64,000 bases of DNA from Azospirillum lipoferum (GCF_024170005.1 NZ_JALJXJ010000019.1:62001-126000); one strand, 5' to 3'; numbered from the stretch's first letter, positions 16,740 through 25,483 are shown. Numbers and translations are program-made. Notes: generated by a model not told the origin, from the letters alone.

Positions 16740-18044
16740 TCACCCCTCCGAAACCTCCGGATTCAGCTGGATCAGCACCTTGTCGATGCGGCGGCCATCC
16801 ATGTCGACGACTTCGAAACGGATGCCGTTCCAGTGGAAATGCTCCGCCGCGGTCGGGACATGGCCGAACTGGTCGAGCAGGAAGCCGGCGATGGTATGGA
16901 AATCGCCCTCTCCCTTCATGTTCTTGACGCCGACCAGCGCCTCGACCTCCTCGACCGGGGTCATGCCGTCGACCAGCCAGCTGCCGTCCTCGCGCTGGAT
17001 CGCGGCGGCGTCGCCTTCCTGGGTGCTGTCGGGCAGTTCGCCGGCAATGGCCTCCAGGATGTCGGTCATGGTGACCAGCCCCTCGACACTGCCGTACTCG
17101 TCCACCACCACCGCCATGTGGACGCTGGCCTGCTTGAACAGGTCGAGCAGGCGGAAGACCGGCGTGCCGTCATGGACGACCAGCGGCTGGACCATCGCCG
17201 ACCGCAGGTCGAAGGCGACCCCCTTCAGCGACTGGTCGAGCAGCGCCTTGGTCGAGACGATGCCCTGCACCTCGTCGACGTCGCCGCGGCAGACCGGGAA
17301 GCGGGAATAGCCGCTTTCGCAAATCTCGCGGGCCACCGTTTCGGGGCTGTCGTCGATGTCGAGCCAGATCAGGTCGGGGCGCGGCGTCATGATCGACCGC
17401 ACCGTGCGGTCGGACAGGTGCATCACCCCCTCGATCATCTGGCGTTCGGCCGGCTCGAAGACGCCGCTCTGGGTGCCTTCGGCGATCAGGGTCTTGACCT
17501 CCTCCTCCGTCACCGTCTGCTCGCGCGAGGTGGGCAGGCGCAGAAGCTTCAGCACCGCGTCGCTCGACACGCCGAGAAGCCAGACCACCGGGGCCGACAG
17601 GCGCGACACCGTCCGCATCGGGGCGGCGACCAGCGAAGCGATCCGTTCCGACGAGATCAGCGCCACCCGCTTGGGCACCAGTTCGCCGATGATCAGCGAG
17701 AAATAGGTGATGGCGGCGACCACCAGGGCGAAGGCGACGGTGTGGCCGTAGGGGGCGATCCAGGCGACCTGCTCGTCAAGCACGCCGCCGAGGCGTTCGG
17801 CAAGGGTGGAGCCGCCGTAGGCGCCGGCGATGATGCCGGTCAGGCTGATGCCGACCTGCACGGTGGACAGGAAGCGGCTCGGGTCTTCCGACAACTCCAG
17901 CGCGGCACGGGCGCCCGCGCCGCCCTTCTCCTCGGCCATCTGCTGAAGCCGGGCGCGGCGCGCCGACACCAGCGCCATCTCCGACATCGCGAAGAAGGCG
18001 TTGAGCAGGATCAGCAGGACGATGACCAACAGTTCCCAGATCAT
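16740..18044 (-). CDS. HlyC/CorC-family membrane protein (CNNM-CBS)
   Basis: 434 aa. N-terminal DUF21/CNNM transmembrane domain with about four helices (about 3-25, 65-90, 100-125, 140-160) containing NAFFAMSEMALVSARRARL, the family signature. A CBS pair follows at about 210-330 (VRSIMTPRPDLIWLDIDDSPE ... VVVDEYGSVEGLVTMTDILEAI), then the CorC/HlyC C-terminal domain at about 345-430. Members are linked to magnesium/cobalt efflux or membrane ion homeostasis. The next gene upstream on the same strand (ExoD-like) ends 27 bases before it, suggesting co-transcription. Confidence 0.9.
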   Translation of the reverse strand: MIWELLVIVLLILLNAFFAMSEMALVSARRARLQQMAEEKGGAGARAALELSEDPSRFLSTVQVGISLTGIIAGAYGGSTLAERLGGVLDEQVAWIAPYGHTVAFALVVAAITYFSLIIGELVPKRVALISSERIASLVAAPMRTVSRLSAPVVWLLGVSSDAVLKLLRLPTSREQTVTEEEVKTLIAEGTQSGVFEPAERQMIEGVMHLSDRTVRSIMTPRPDLIWLDIDDSPETVAREICESGYSRFPVCRGDVDEVQGIVSTKALLDQSLKGVAFDLRSAMVQPLVVHDGTPVFRLLDLFKQASVHMAVVVDEYGSVEGLVTMTDILEAIAGELPDSTQEGDAAAIQREDGSWLVDGMTPVEEVEALVGVKNMKGEGDFHTIAGFLLDQFGHVPTAAEHFHWNGIRFEVVDMDGRRIDKVLIQLNPEVSEG

Positions 18045-18071
18045 GGCTTTGTGCCCTTGGGGGGCGCTCCC

Positions 18072-18845
18072 TCAACCGAACAATTGTTGCGCGACGGCGA
18101 CCGCCGCCTGCCCGAGACCGAGCAGGACGGCGGCGACGATGGCGATGGCAAGAAGGCCGGCGACGAGGCCGGCCGAGACGAAGACGCCGTCGGATTCCAT
18201 CAGCCCCAGCGCGATCAGCGCGATGGCCAGGGCGGGGGGCTGGTTTCCGAAGACGATGGGAAGGGACAGGATGACGGCCAGAACCACGACCGCCAGCCCC
18301 AGCAGCCGTTCGGCGGTAGGGCCGGCCAGCGCCGGCAGGCGCGGCCGCAGGTGGCGCTCCACCCGCTCCGCCCAGGGCTTGGCCCGGCGGATCACGCCGA
18401 GGAAGGCCTTGCGGTCGAAACAGGCCACCAGCATGCGGCGGGGCAGCCAGGGGCTGTGCCGGCCTGCCGCCATCTGGGCGCCGAGCAGGATCATCGGCAC
18501 GCCGGTTGCCGTGGACAGGCCGGGGACCGGCAGCACGTTGGGAATCGACAGGATCAGCAGCAGCGCACCGAAGGCGCGGTCGCCCAGCGCATCCATGATC
18601 TCGCCAAGCGAGATTTTAGAGGGGATCTCGCCAAGCGAGATTTTAGAAGGGGTCTCGCCCGGCGGGATGCGGGAAGAAGCCGGAGCGCCCTCGGGATCGT
18701 CGGACTCGGGATCGCCGGATGCGGCGTCACCGCGCGTCAGGAAGTCGTCCAGCAGATCCGAAACGCGCGCACAAGCCCGATCCACACCGGGATGGCGTGC
18801 GTCGTGCGACCTGGGGGACGACCCGGGAGGTCGATCTTTGCTCAC
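18072..18845 (-). CDS. ExoD-like membrane protein
   Basis: 257 aa. The conserved ExoD domain begins near residue 85 (LGDRAFGALLLILSIPNVLPVPG) and contains about four helices. ExoD affects exopolysaccharide production and alkali tolerance in rhizobia; its mechanism is unclear. The N-terminal 85 residues are low-complexity, with a nine-residue tandem repeat (ISLGEIPSK) encoded by a 27-base DNA duplication at 18598-18651. Start is a GTG at 18845 with GGGGAG just upstream. Confidence 0.82.
   Translation of the reverse strand: MSKDRPPGSSPRSHDARHPGVDRACARVSDLLDDFLTRGDAASGDPESDDPEGAPASSRIPPGETPSKISLGEIPSKISLGEIMDALGDRAFGALLLILSIPNVLPVPGLSTATGVPMILLGAQMAAGRHSPWLPRRMLVACFDRKAFLGVIRRAKPWAERVERHLRPRLPALAGPTAERLLGLAVVVLAVILSLPIVFGNQPPALAIALIALGLMESDGVFVSAGLVAGLLAIAIVAAVLLGLGQAAVAVAQQLFG
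18598..18651. repeat. 27-base tandem duplication inside the ExoD-like gene
   Basis: Two nearly identical 27-base copies (ATCTCGCCAAGCGAGATTTT as the core) followed by a degenerate third. The length is a multiple of three, so the frame is kept and the repeat adds ISLGEIPSK-type units to the N-terminal linker. Each unit contains the inverted arms ATCTCGC/GCGAGAT. Confidence 0.8.
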
Positions 18846-19013
18846 GGCTCTCCCCGATGCCGGAAACGGGATCGGAGCGAACCGGGCGAAGGATGGCAGG
18901 AACCCATGGACCTTTCGCGTCGCGGCGGCAGTAATCTTCCTTCTACAGGAAGGAAGGCGAAAGCGCCAGCACGGGTTGCGGTGCGCCAGAGGGCCGCAGA
19001 CCTTCCACCCAGG

Positions 19014-19448
19014 CTATTGCCGTTTTTGCATGACGAAATTCAGGCGCTTCATCAGGTCGGCCTTCGATACCGGCTTCACCAGATAGCCGGAGATGCCGTA
19101 GGCGATGGCCCGCTTCACCACGTCGGCTTCGCGGTGGCCGGTCAGCACCAGCACCGGCAGGTCGGCCAGCGGGTTGCCGGTGGCGGTGCGCAGCGCGTGC
19201 AGCAGATCCAGCCCACCCATGCGCGGCATTTCCAGATCGCAGATCACCACATCCACGTCATCGCCGTTCTTGCGCAGGATGTCGAGCGCCTGGATGCCGT
19301 CCGCCGCCTCGAACACCGTGCGGAGCCCGATGTCATGCAGCAGCCGGTAGATCAGCTTGCGGGTGAAGTCGTCATCCTCGACGAGAAGCACACCAAGATC
19401 GTGAACCGTCCGGACCTGGCGGGTCCGTCCGCCTGCCTCCACCACCAT
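19014..19448 (-). CDS. Single-domain response regulator (CheY-like)
   Basis: 144 aa, essentially one receiver domain preceded by about 18 residues. VLLVEDDDFTR carries the acidic pocket, VVICDLEMPRMGG the phospho-Asp, VLTGHRE the Thr and YLVKPVSK the Lys. No output domain, so it acts by protein contact or phosphotransfer. It is divergent from the LOV-like hybrid kinase (about 107 bases between starts), which is a plausible partner since that kinase ends in an Hpt domain. Partnership is inferred from position only. Confidence 0.9.
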   Translation of the reverse strand: MVVEAGGRTRQVRTVHDLGVLLVEDDDFTRKLIYRLLHDIGLRTVFEAADGIQALDILRKNGDDVDVVICDLEMPRMGGLDLLHALRTATGNPLADLPVLVLTGHREADVVKRAIAYGISGYLVKPVSKADLMKRLNFVMQKRQ

Positions 19449-19555
19449 GACGCTCTCCGCTCCGCCAATGTTCCCTGGCCGCTATCCGCGTGGCCGACCG
19501 ACACAGTTTTCTTATTGTATTGTTGCGCAGTCGTTAACGGAATCGCTATGACGCT

Positions 19556-21850
19556 GTGATGGACACCGGTTTCCATAATCGGCTCCCCTGGCCGGCTCCC
19601 CTGGCCGGCTCCCCTGGCCGGCTCCCCTGGCCGGATAATGGCAATCGGTCCCGCGACAGCTTATCCTGGCCCTCCGCGCGCACTTTCCGAACCGATCAGG
19701 ACCCGCCCTTGACCGCGCCGCCCGCCTCCCCCGTGCCGCCCTTCGGCAGTTCGCCCGATATGGCGATGCTCGCCGCCGTGGTCGAGGCCAGCGGTGCCGG
19801 CCTTGTCGTGACCGACGCCACCCGGCCCGACCATCCCATCGTCTATTGCAACCGCGCCTTCCTGGACATGATCGGCTATGAAGCCGACGAAGTGATCGGG
19901 CGGAACGCCGCTTTCCTGCAAGGACCGGAAACCGATCCGGAAACCGCCGCGGCGATTCATGCCGCGATAGCGGAGGCGCGGCCCCTGTCGGTGGAGGTGC
20001 TGAACCACCGCAAGGACGGCAGCGCCTTCTGGAACGCGCTGACCCTGCGGCCGGTGCCGGGATCGGATGGACGCGCGCGCTGGATCGCCGGCTCCTCCGC
20101 CGACGTGACCCACAGCCACCGCTCGCAGGAGGAATTGCGCGCCGCAGAGGACCAGCTGACCCGGCTGGCGGCCGAGACCTTCGCTCTCGCCGAGAAGCTG
20201 GACGGCGCGCGCGAGGATGCGGAGGCCGCCCGCATCGCGGCGGAGAATGCCAGCAGCGCCAAGTCGCGCTTCCTGGCGATGATGAGCCACGAGCTGCGCA
20301 CACCGATGACCGCGGTGATCGGCATGGGCGACCTGCTGATGGGCACCGGGCTGAACGACCAGCAGAAGGCCTTCGTCAAGACACTGCGGTCGTCGGCCGA
20401 TACGCTGATGACCATCCTGAACGACGTGCTGGATTTCTCGAAGATCGAGGCGGGACAGCTGACGCTGGAGGAGATCGACTTCTCGCTGCCCCGGCTGGTG
20501 GAGGATGTGGTCCAGCTGTTCCTGGTGCGGGCGGCGGCCAAGGGGCTGAGCCTGTCTGCCTCCATCGCCGACGACACGCCGCGCCACATCCGCGGCGACC
20601 CGACCCGGCTGCGGCAGGTGCTGTTCAACCTGGTGTCCAACGCCATCAAGTTCACCGACCGCGGCGTCATCGAGATCGCGGTGTGGTCGCCGGATCCACC
20701 AGCCGATCCGCCGGCCGACGGGGCACCGTCCGATGCGCCCGTCACCCTGCGGTTCGAGGTGCAGGACAACGGCATCGGCATGACGCCCGAACAGCGCGCC
20801 CGCCTGTTCGACGCCTTCGTCCAGGCCGACGTGTCGACCAGCCGCAAATATGGCGGCACCGGCCTGGGGCTGGCGATCTGCAAGCGGCTGGTGGAGGCGA
20901 TGGGCGGCGAGATCACCGTGACCAGCAGCCCCGGCCTCGGCTCCACCTTCCGCTTCTCGATTCTCAGCCGGCTGGCCGAGGCGCCGCCGGTCGGCGACCT
21001 CGGCGCCCGGCCCTCGCTGGGCGCGGCAGCCGAGATACCGGAACCGGCACGGGTGCCGCTGCGGCTTCTGCTGGCCGAGGACAACGACATCAACCGCATG
21101 CTGGTCGTCGCCATGATGACCCGCATCGGCCACCGGATCGACGCGGTGACCGACGGACGGGCGGCGCTGGACGCGCTCACCACGGCCGACTACGACGCGC
21201 TGATCCTGGATATGGAGATGCCGGTGCTGGACGGGCGGTCGACCACGCGGGCGATCCGCCGGATGAACGGGCCGGTCGCGCGCATCCCCATCGTCGGGCT
21301 GTCGGCCGATGCCCTGCCGGAACATCGCGACGGCCATATGGCGGCCGGGCTCGACGCCTATCTGACCAAGCCGATCGACTGGGACCAGCTGAACGCCGTG
21401 CTGATCGATCTGGCGACCCGGCCGCAGGAAGGGCGCGTGGTGCCGATGCCGAGCCGTCCGGCGGCCGAGGGCGGGCACTTCTCGGCCCTGCCGCTGGTCG
21501 ACCGGGTGAAGCTGGCCGAACTGCGGCTGGCCCTGGGCGGCGAGGCGCTGGACGGCATGCTCCAGCTGCTGCCGGAAACCGCGCTGCGCGAACTGACGGC
21601 CATCCGCTCCGCCTTGCAGGCCGGGCGGCCGAAGGAGCTGAAGCAGGCGGCCCATACGCTGGCCGGGCTCGCCGCCAATTTCGGCACGCCGCGCATGGCC
21701 GCCATCGCCCGCGCCATCAACGACAGCCCGGCCGACACCGACAAGGTCGCGGCCCTGTTGCCCCTGCTGGAAACCACCGTCGCCGCCACCAGCAGCCTGG
21801 TGCGCGAACCGGCGGATAATATCCCCTCTCCCCCCCGGGGAGAGGGTTAG
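19556..21850 (+). CDS. Hybrid kinase with Cys-less LOV-like domain, receiver and Hpt
   Basis: Up to 764 aa. Domains: LOV-type PAS (about 72-185), HisKA with H245 ([15 protein letters not shown]), HATPase (about 350-475), receiver with D552 ([12 protein letters not shown]), Hpt with H700 ([13 protein letters not shown]). The LOV signature is strong ([37 protein letters not shown]), but the adduct-forming Cys is Ala118 (GRNAAFLQG), so classical photochemistry is excluded although flavin may still bind. Start is uncertain: GTG 19556 or ATG 19559 would translate a 13-base tandem repeat; TTG 19709 (AGGA 7 bases upstream) would give 713 aa and leave the repeat upstream. The last codons and stop lie in a REP-like element. 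Confidence 0.9.
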   Translation: MMDTGFHNRLPWPAPLAGSPGRLPWPDNGNRSRDSLSWPSARTFRTDQDPPLTAPPASPVPPFGSSPDMAMLAAVVEASGAGLVVTDATRPDHPIVYCNRAFLDMIGYEADEVIGRNAAFLQGPETDPETAAAIHAAIAEARPLSVEVLNHRKDGSAFWNALTLRPVPGSDGRARWIAGSSADVTHSHRSQEELRAAEDQLTRLAAETFALAEKLDGAREDAEAARIAAENASSAKSRFLAMMSHELRTPMTAVIGMGDLLMGTGLNDQQKAFVKTLRSSADTLMTILNDVLDFSKIEAGQLTLEEIDFSLPRLVEDVVQLFLVRAAAKGLSLSASIADDTPRHIRGDPTRLRQVLFNLVSNAIKFTDRGVIEIAVWSPDPPADPPADGAPSDAPVTLRFEVQDNGIGMTPEQRARLFDAFVQADVSTSRKYGGTGLGLAICKRLVEAMGGEITVTSSPGLGSTFRFSILSRLAEAPPVGDLGARPSLGAAAEIPEPARVPLRLLLAEDNDINRMLVVAMMTRIGHRIDAVTDGRAALDALTTADYDALILDMEMPVLDGRSTTRAIRRMNGPVARIPIVGLSADALPEHRDGHMAAGLDAYLTKPIDWDQLNAVLIDLATRPQEGRVVPMPSRPAAEGGHFSALPLVDRVKLAELRLALGGEALDGMLQLLPETALRELTAIRSALQAGRPKELKQAAHTLAGLAANFGTPRMAAIARAINDSPADTDKVAALLPLLETTVAATSSLVREPADNIPSPPRGEG
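19581..19632. repeat. Four perfect 13-base tandem repeats
   Basis: Unit GGCTCCCCTGGCC, four copies end to end. The length is not a multiple of three, so if it is inside the coding region of the hybrid kinase each gain or loss of a copy would shift the frame; if the TTG start at 19709 is used, the repeat sits in the promoter or leader. Either position could make expression variable. Confidence 0.9.
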
Positions 21851-21939
21851 GGTGAGGGGGTCGCACTGCGTACCTAACCCGAGAATCCACCCTGTGCATC
21901 CCCCTCACCCCGACCCTCTCCCCAGGGGGGAGAGGGGGA
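21823..21939. repeat. Bipartite REP-like inverted repeat, copy 2
   Basis: Left unit CCCCTCTCCCCC...GGGTGAGGGGG (21823-21860) and inverted right unit (about 21898-21939) separated by about 38 unrelated bases. Its left unit encodes the last residues (IPSPPRGEG) and TAG stop of the hybrid kinase, so the element has been captured by the gene's 3 prime end. Confidence 0.88.
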
Positions 21940-21992
21940 TTTTCCCAAGCATAGGCCATCCGCCGGACGCGCGGTTGAGCGGCACAAGGCCG

Positions 21993-22020
21993 ATCTGCTA
22001 GAGACAATCTGCTAGAGACA
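21993..22020. repeat. 14-base tandem duplication before the HD-domain gene
   Basis: ATCTGCTAGAGACA twice in a row, ending 9 bases before the ATG of the phosphohydrolase gene. It lies in its leader and adjoins the ribosome site AAGGGGC. Probably a small slippage duplication. Confidence 0.8.
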
Positions 22021-22029
22021 AGGGGCACC

Positions 22030-22638
22030 ATGAAGAAAGCAGCGCCGAAGCGGCGCGGCGGGTCGCCGCGCGTCACCCATCCCGACCAATTCGATCTGCT
22101 CGACGTGCCCGAGCCGACGGCGGTCATGATCACCTATTCGGGGCGCACCGTCGATCTGGAGCGGCCGGATTTCGGCCCCTTCGACATCGAGGACATCGCC
22201 CGGCCGCTGGCCTACCAGTGCCGGTTCGTCGGCAATACCCAGCGCTTCTTCAGCGTGGCCCAGCATTGCGTCCTGGCCAGCCGGCTGGCACCGGCGGGAT
22301 ATGCCTACGACGCGCTGATGCATGACTGCGAGGAGGCCTTCACCGGCGACTGGCCGACACCGTGGAAGGTGCGGATCGGCCGCGACGCCATCCGGCAGGC
22401 GGTCGAGCCGATCAAAAGCGCGCTCGCCCAGCGCTTCGGCTTCCGCCATCCGGAGCCGAAGGCGGTCAAGCTGGCCGACCAGCGGGCGCTGGCGACCGAG
22501 CTGCGCGACCTGTGTGCGCCGCACCGGGTCAACTGGCGCGACCTGCCGGACCCCGACGAGGCCGCCATCGTGCCGCTCGGCCCCGAAGAGGCGCTGGCCG
22601 ATTTCCTGGAGCATTACCAGCGGCTGAAGCCAGCCTGA
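22030..22638 (+). CDS. HD-domain phosphohydrolase (YfbR-like)
   Basis: 202 aa. Metal-dependent HD fold: H79 (SVAQHC), the H98-D99 pair (LMHDCEEAFTGD) and a downstream Asp in KLADQRALATE. The layout matches 5 prime-deoxynucleotidase YfbR-like proteins and phage/plasmid-borne relatives. Substrate is therefore likely a nucleotide, but not proven. Ribosome site AAGGGG is 5 bases before the ATG. Confidence 0.8.
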   Translation: MKKAAPKRRGGSPRVTHPDQFDLLDVPEPTAVMITYSGRTVDLERPDFGPFDIEDIARPLAYQCRFVGNTQRFFSVAQHCVLASRLAPAGYAYDALMHDCEEAFTGDWPTPWKVRIGRDAIRQAVEPIKSALAQRFGFRHPEPKAVKLADQRALATELRDLCAPHRVNWRDLPDPDEAAIVPLGPEEALADFLEHYQRLKPA

Positions 22639-22668
22639 CGTCTTCCGGCCGGTCTCAGGGAATCGGTT

Positions 22669-23172
22669 TCAGGCGTGGCCGCCCTGCTCCGCCCGCCGTC
22701 CGCGGCCACGCTTGGGCGCCGGCGCCGTGCCCGAGGCGCTGCCGTCGGCCTGCTGCTCCGCACAGCGCTCCGCCAGTTCGCGGATGGCGGCACGGATCTG
22801 CGGATCGCGGATGCTCTGGAAATAGCGCGCCAGCATCAGCGCCTCGCGCGATTGCAGGGTGTTCTCCTGCTCCTCGCCACCGCCGGCCGCCGGCACCTCG
22901 CCGCCGTCGGCCGCCGGCTGGCGGTTCTCCAGCCCTTCGAAAAAGACGGAGACGGGAACGCGAAAGAACTGGCCCAGCTTGAACAGGCGGCTGGAGGACA
23001 CGCGGTTGAACCCACGCTCGTACTTCTGCAATTGCTGGAAGGTCAGTCCCAGCGCCGAGGCGACGTCGCTCTGGCTGAGGCCGGCGAGCATGCGCAGCTC
23101 GCGCAGGCGCTGGCCGACGAACACATCGACCTCGTTCAGGCCTTCCTTCTTTTCGCGGCCACGCCGTTTCAT
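22669..23172 (-). CDS. XRE-family regulator (PraR/PhrR-like)
   Basis: 167 aa. A helix-turn-helix of the Cro/CI type spans about residues 17-72 (VGQRLRELRMLAGLSQSDVASALGLTFQQLQKYERGFNRVS), followed by an Ala/Gly/Glu-rich linker and a helical C-terminal part (ALMLARYFQSIRDPQIRAAIRELAERC). The block closely resembles PraR/PhrR regulators of alphaproteobacteria, which control biofilm, quorum-sensing and stress genes. Start 23172 has GGGGAAGAG upstream. It is divergent from fliF across a 600-base gap, so it may regulate itself and possibly the flagellar operon. Confidence 0.87.
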   Translation of the reverse strand: MKRRGREKKEGLNEVDVFVGQRLRELRMLAGLSQSDVASALGLTFQQLQKYERGFNRVSSSRLFKLGQFFRVPVSVFFEGLENRQPAADGGEVPAAGGGEEQENTLQSREALMLARYFQSIRDPQIRAAIRELAERCAEQQADGSASGTAPAPKRGRGRRAEQGGHA

Positions 23173-23601
23173 GGCTCTTCCCCTTCGATCCTGTACTGGT
23201 CCCGGCAGCCGATTCTTCCCGCCGCCGTCCGGAACGCCGGTCAGGCCCGTCCGCCGTAAAGCACCGCCTCTTGCGCCGGAGCTTAGGAACACCTCGCCGG
23301 GAAGACGAATCGGCCGGATTCGGGCATGGAATGCAACTCAGCTATGACCGCGCCCTCCCGATGTCAACCTTGGCTGGACCAAATACCTCTTTTGGACAGC
23401 GAATTATTCGCGGAGCCCGGACTGTTCGTCATACGACCGCACTCTTTTCGCGCATCAGGCGGTATCTTTTTACCCATGGTCGCGTGAATGGTGCCGTTCC
23501 GCTCAAGCCGCGGATCGGCTGCGGCATTGTGACCCAAGGTTGCGGAACCCGCCGTGGCGCCGCCGTCGCAGGGCTGCAACATTTGCGGGGTACTAGGCAT
23601 A

Positions 23602-23623
23602 TTTTGCCGGGCGCCCGGCAAAA
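23602..23623. promoter_or_regulatory. Perfect 22-base palindrome upstream of fliF
   Basis: Each arm reads TTTTGCCGGGC with no spacer between the arms. It is 63 bases upstream of the candidate sigma54 -24 element. With no loop and no gene ending there, it looks like a dimeric regulator site rather than a terminator. Confidence 0.6.
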
Positions 23624-23685
23624 ACTGCCGCCGATTAACCCTCTCTTCATCAAGACGACGCAGCATGCCCCAACGTAGGCAAGCC

Positions 23686-23701
23686 CGGCGCAGAACTTGC
23701 A
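23686..23701 (+). promoter_or_regulatory. Candidate sigma54 (-24/-12) promoter for the flagellar operon
   Basis: CGGCGC-AGAAC-TTGCA compared with the consensus TGGCAC-N5-TTGCA: the GG and GC dinucleotides are correctly spaced and the -12 half is perfect, with two mismatches in the -24 half. Transcription would start about 60 bases before the fliF GTG. The sigma54 activator FlbD is encoded in the same operon. Confidence 0.4.
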
Positions 23702-23774
23702 CAAACCGTCTCGCAATCGCGAACGGAGACTGTGTGGAGAGCATGCCGGGAAGACTTCCGATCGGGGACCGCGC

Positions 23775-25436
23775 GTGAACAACCTGCTGCAGACCTTGCG
23801 CAATCTCGGGCCCGCCCGCCTCGCGGCGATCGGCGGCGTCGGGCTTTTGCTGATCGGATTCTTCGTCTACCTGACCACCCGGCTGTCCACGCCGGAGATG
23901 GAGCTGCTCTATTCCGAACTCCAGCAGACGGAGGCGGCGGCCATCGCCAAGAAGCTGGACGAGGCGAAGGTCCCCTACAGCGTCGACAAGTCCGGCACCA
24001 AGATCATGGTCCCGGCGGATCAGGTCGGGCCCATGCGCATGCGCATGGCGGCCCAGGGCCTGCCGTCCGGCGGTTCGGTCGGCTACGAGCTGTTCGACAA
24101 GGGCGAAGGCTTCGGCGCCACCAGCTTCATGCAGAACATCAACCACCTGCGCGCGCTGGAAGGCGAGATGGCGCGCACGGTGCAGACGCTGAACGGCGTC
24201 CAGCAGGCCCGCGTGCATCTGGTGCTGCCCAAGCGCGAGCTGTTCGCCCGCCAGCAGAACCCGGCGACCGCCAGCGTCTTCCTGAAGCTGCGCCCCGGCG
24301 CCCAGCTGAGCCGGGAGAACATCCAGGCGATCCAGCAGCTGATCGCCGCCTCGGTCCCCAACCTCGACCCCAACCGCATCTCCATCGTCGACGACAAGGG
24401 CAAGCTGCTGGCACGCGGCACCGGCAGCGACACCGCCGAAGCGATGCTGGCCAACGCCGAGGAGAAGAAGCAGGCCTATGAAGGCCGGCTCGCCCGCACC
24501 ATCGAGGATCTGCTGGGCCGCACGCTCGGCTACGGCAAGGTCCGGGCCGAGGTGTCGGCCGACCTCGACTTCGACCGCATCACCACCCAGTCGGAAATCT
24601 TCGATCCGGAAAGCCAGGTCGTCCGCTCCACCCAGACGGTCACCGAGTCGAACGAAAGCAGCGACCGCGACCCGCTGGCCCCGGTGACGGTGGACCAGAA
24701 CCTGCCGACCGCGCAGTCAAGCAGCAGCGCCAGCCCGCTGTCCTCGAACAAGTCGAACCGCAACGAAGAGACGATCAACTACGAGATCACCAAGACCACC
24801 AAGTCGCACGTCCGCGAGGCGGGCCAGGTCCGCCGCCTGTCGGTCGCCGTACTGGTGGACGGCACCTACCAGACCTCCAAGGACTCGGCCCCGGCCTACC
24901 AGCCGCGCAGCGAGCAGGAGATCGAGAGCATCAAGGCGCTGGTGCGGTCCGCCGTCGGGCTGGACGCCGTGCGCGGCGACTCGCTGGAGGTGATCAACAT
25001 GCGCTTCTGGTCGCCCGAGGACGACATCCAGAAGCCGGAAGAGCTGTTCATGGGCATGACCAAGGACGACCTGTTCCGCATCGCGGAGATGGTGGTCCTG
25101 GGCATCGTCGCCGTCCTCATCATCCTGCTGGTCATCCGCCCGCTGATCTCCCGCGCCTTCGAGAAGGCGGAGATGCAGGAGGAGGACGAGATGGACCGCC
25201 TGCTGACCGATCAGGCCGGCATGCCGGCGGCGCTGGCCGCTCCCACCGGGGCGCTGGCCCAGGATCTGGCGCTGGAAGCGGCGCAGGCCGACGAGGAGCT
25301 GGAGCAGATGATCGACATCAACCGGGTGGAAGGCCGCGTCCGCGCCTCCTCCCTGCGCAAGGTCGGCGAAATCGTCGACAAGCATCCGGAAGAGGCGGTC
25401 TCGATCCTGCGCAACTGGCTGTATCAGGAGAGCTGA
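23775..25436 (+). CDS. fliF: FliF, flagellar MS-ring protein
   Basis: 553 aa. Forms the membrane ring that anchors the rotor and export apparatus. TM1 is at about residues 16-37 (LAAIGGVGLLLIGFFVYL), followed by the ring-building domains with LPSGGSVGYELFD and FMQNINHLRALEGEMARTVQTLNGV. The second helix is near residues 445-465 (MVVLGIVAVLIILLVI). The C-terminal tail (ASSLRKVGEIVDKHPEEAVSILRNWL) is the FliG-binding motif. Start chosen at GTG 23775 because it follows GGGGA and gives the usual N terminus; an upstream ATG would add 26 residues without a helix. First gene of the flagellar operon. Confidence 0.95.
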   Translation: MNNLLQTLRNLGPARLAAIGGVGLLLIGFFVYLTTRLSTPEMELLYSELQQTEAAAIAKKLDEAKVPYSVDKSGTKIMVPADQVGPMRMRMAAQGLPSGGSVGYELFDKGEGFGATSFMQNINHLRALEGEMARTVQTLNGVQQARVHLVLPKRELFARQQNPATASVFLKLRPGAQLSRENIQAIQQLIAASVPNLDPNRISIVDDKGKLLARGTGSDTAEAMLANAEEKKQAYEGRLARTIEDLLGRTLGYGKVRAEVSADLDFDRITTQSEIFDPESQVVRSTQTVTESNESSDRDPLAPVTVDQNLPTAQSSSSASPLSSNKSNRNEETINYEITKTTKSHVREAGQVRRLSVAVLVDGTYQTSKDSAPAYQPRSEQEIESIKALVRSAVGLDAVRGDSLEVINMRFWSPEDDIQKPEELFMGMTKDDLFRIAEMVVLGIVAVLIILLVIRPLISRAFEKAEMQEEDEMDRLLTDQAGMPAALAAPTGALAQDLALEAAQADEELEQMIDINRVEGRVRASSLRKVGEIVDKHPEEAVSILRNWLYQES

Positions 25437-25483
25437 GCAATGCCGGCCTCCCTCTCCACACCGTCTGACGGAGGATCGCAGCG

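Larger units (their letters stand above)
23173..23774. promoter_or_regulatory. Long divergent regulatory region between XRE gene and fliF
   Basis: About 600 bases without a supported gene. It contains a short palindrome GCGAATTATTCGC (23399-23411), a perfect 22-base palindrome (23602-23623) and a candidate sigma54 promoter (23686-23701). Patches such as 23381-23411 and 23455-23475 are more AT-rich than the surroundings. Its length suggests complex control of the flagellar operon. Confidence 0.6.

Noticed and set aside
16530-19559. Long plus-strand open frame across the CorC, ExoD and receiver genes
   Set aside because: It runs through three well-supported minus-strand genes and two intergenic gaps and has no recognisable domain.
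23602-23623. Palindrome as an intrinsic terminator
   Set aside because: It has no loop, no T-run of proper length on either side, and lies between divergent genes, so no transcript would end there.
25437-25483. Frameshifted fliG remnant between fliF and fliH
   Set aside because: Only 47 bases are present, with no FliG-like codons; the gene is simply not there.
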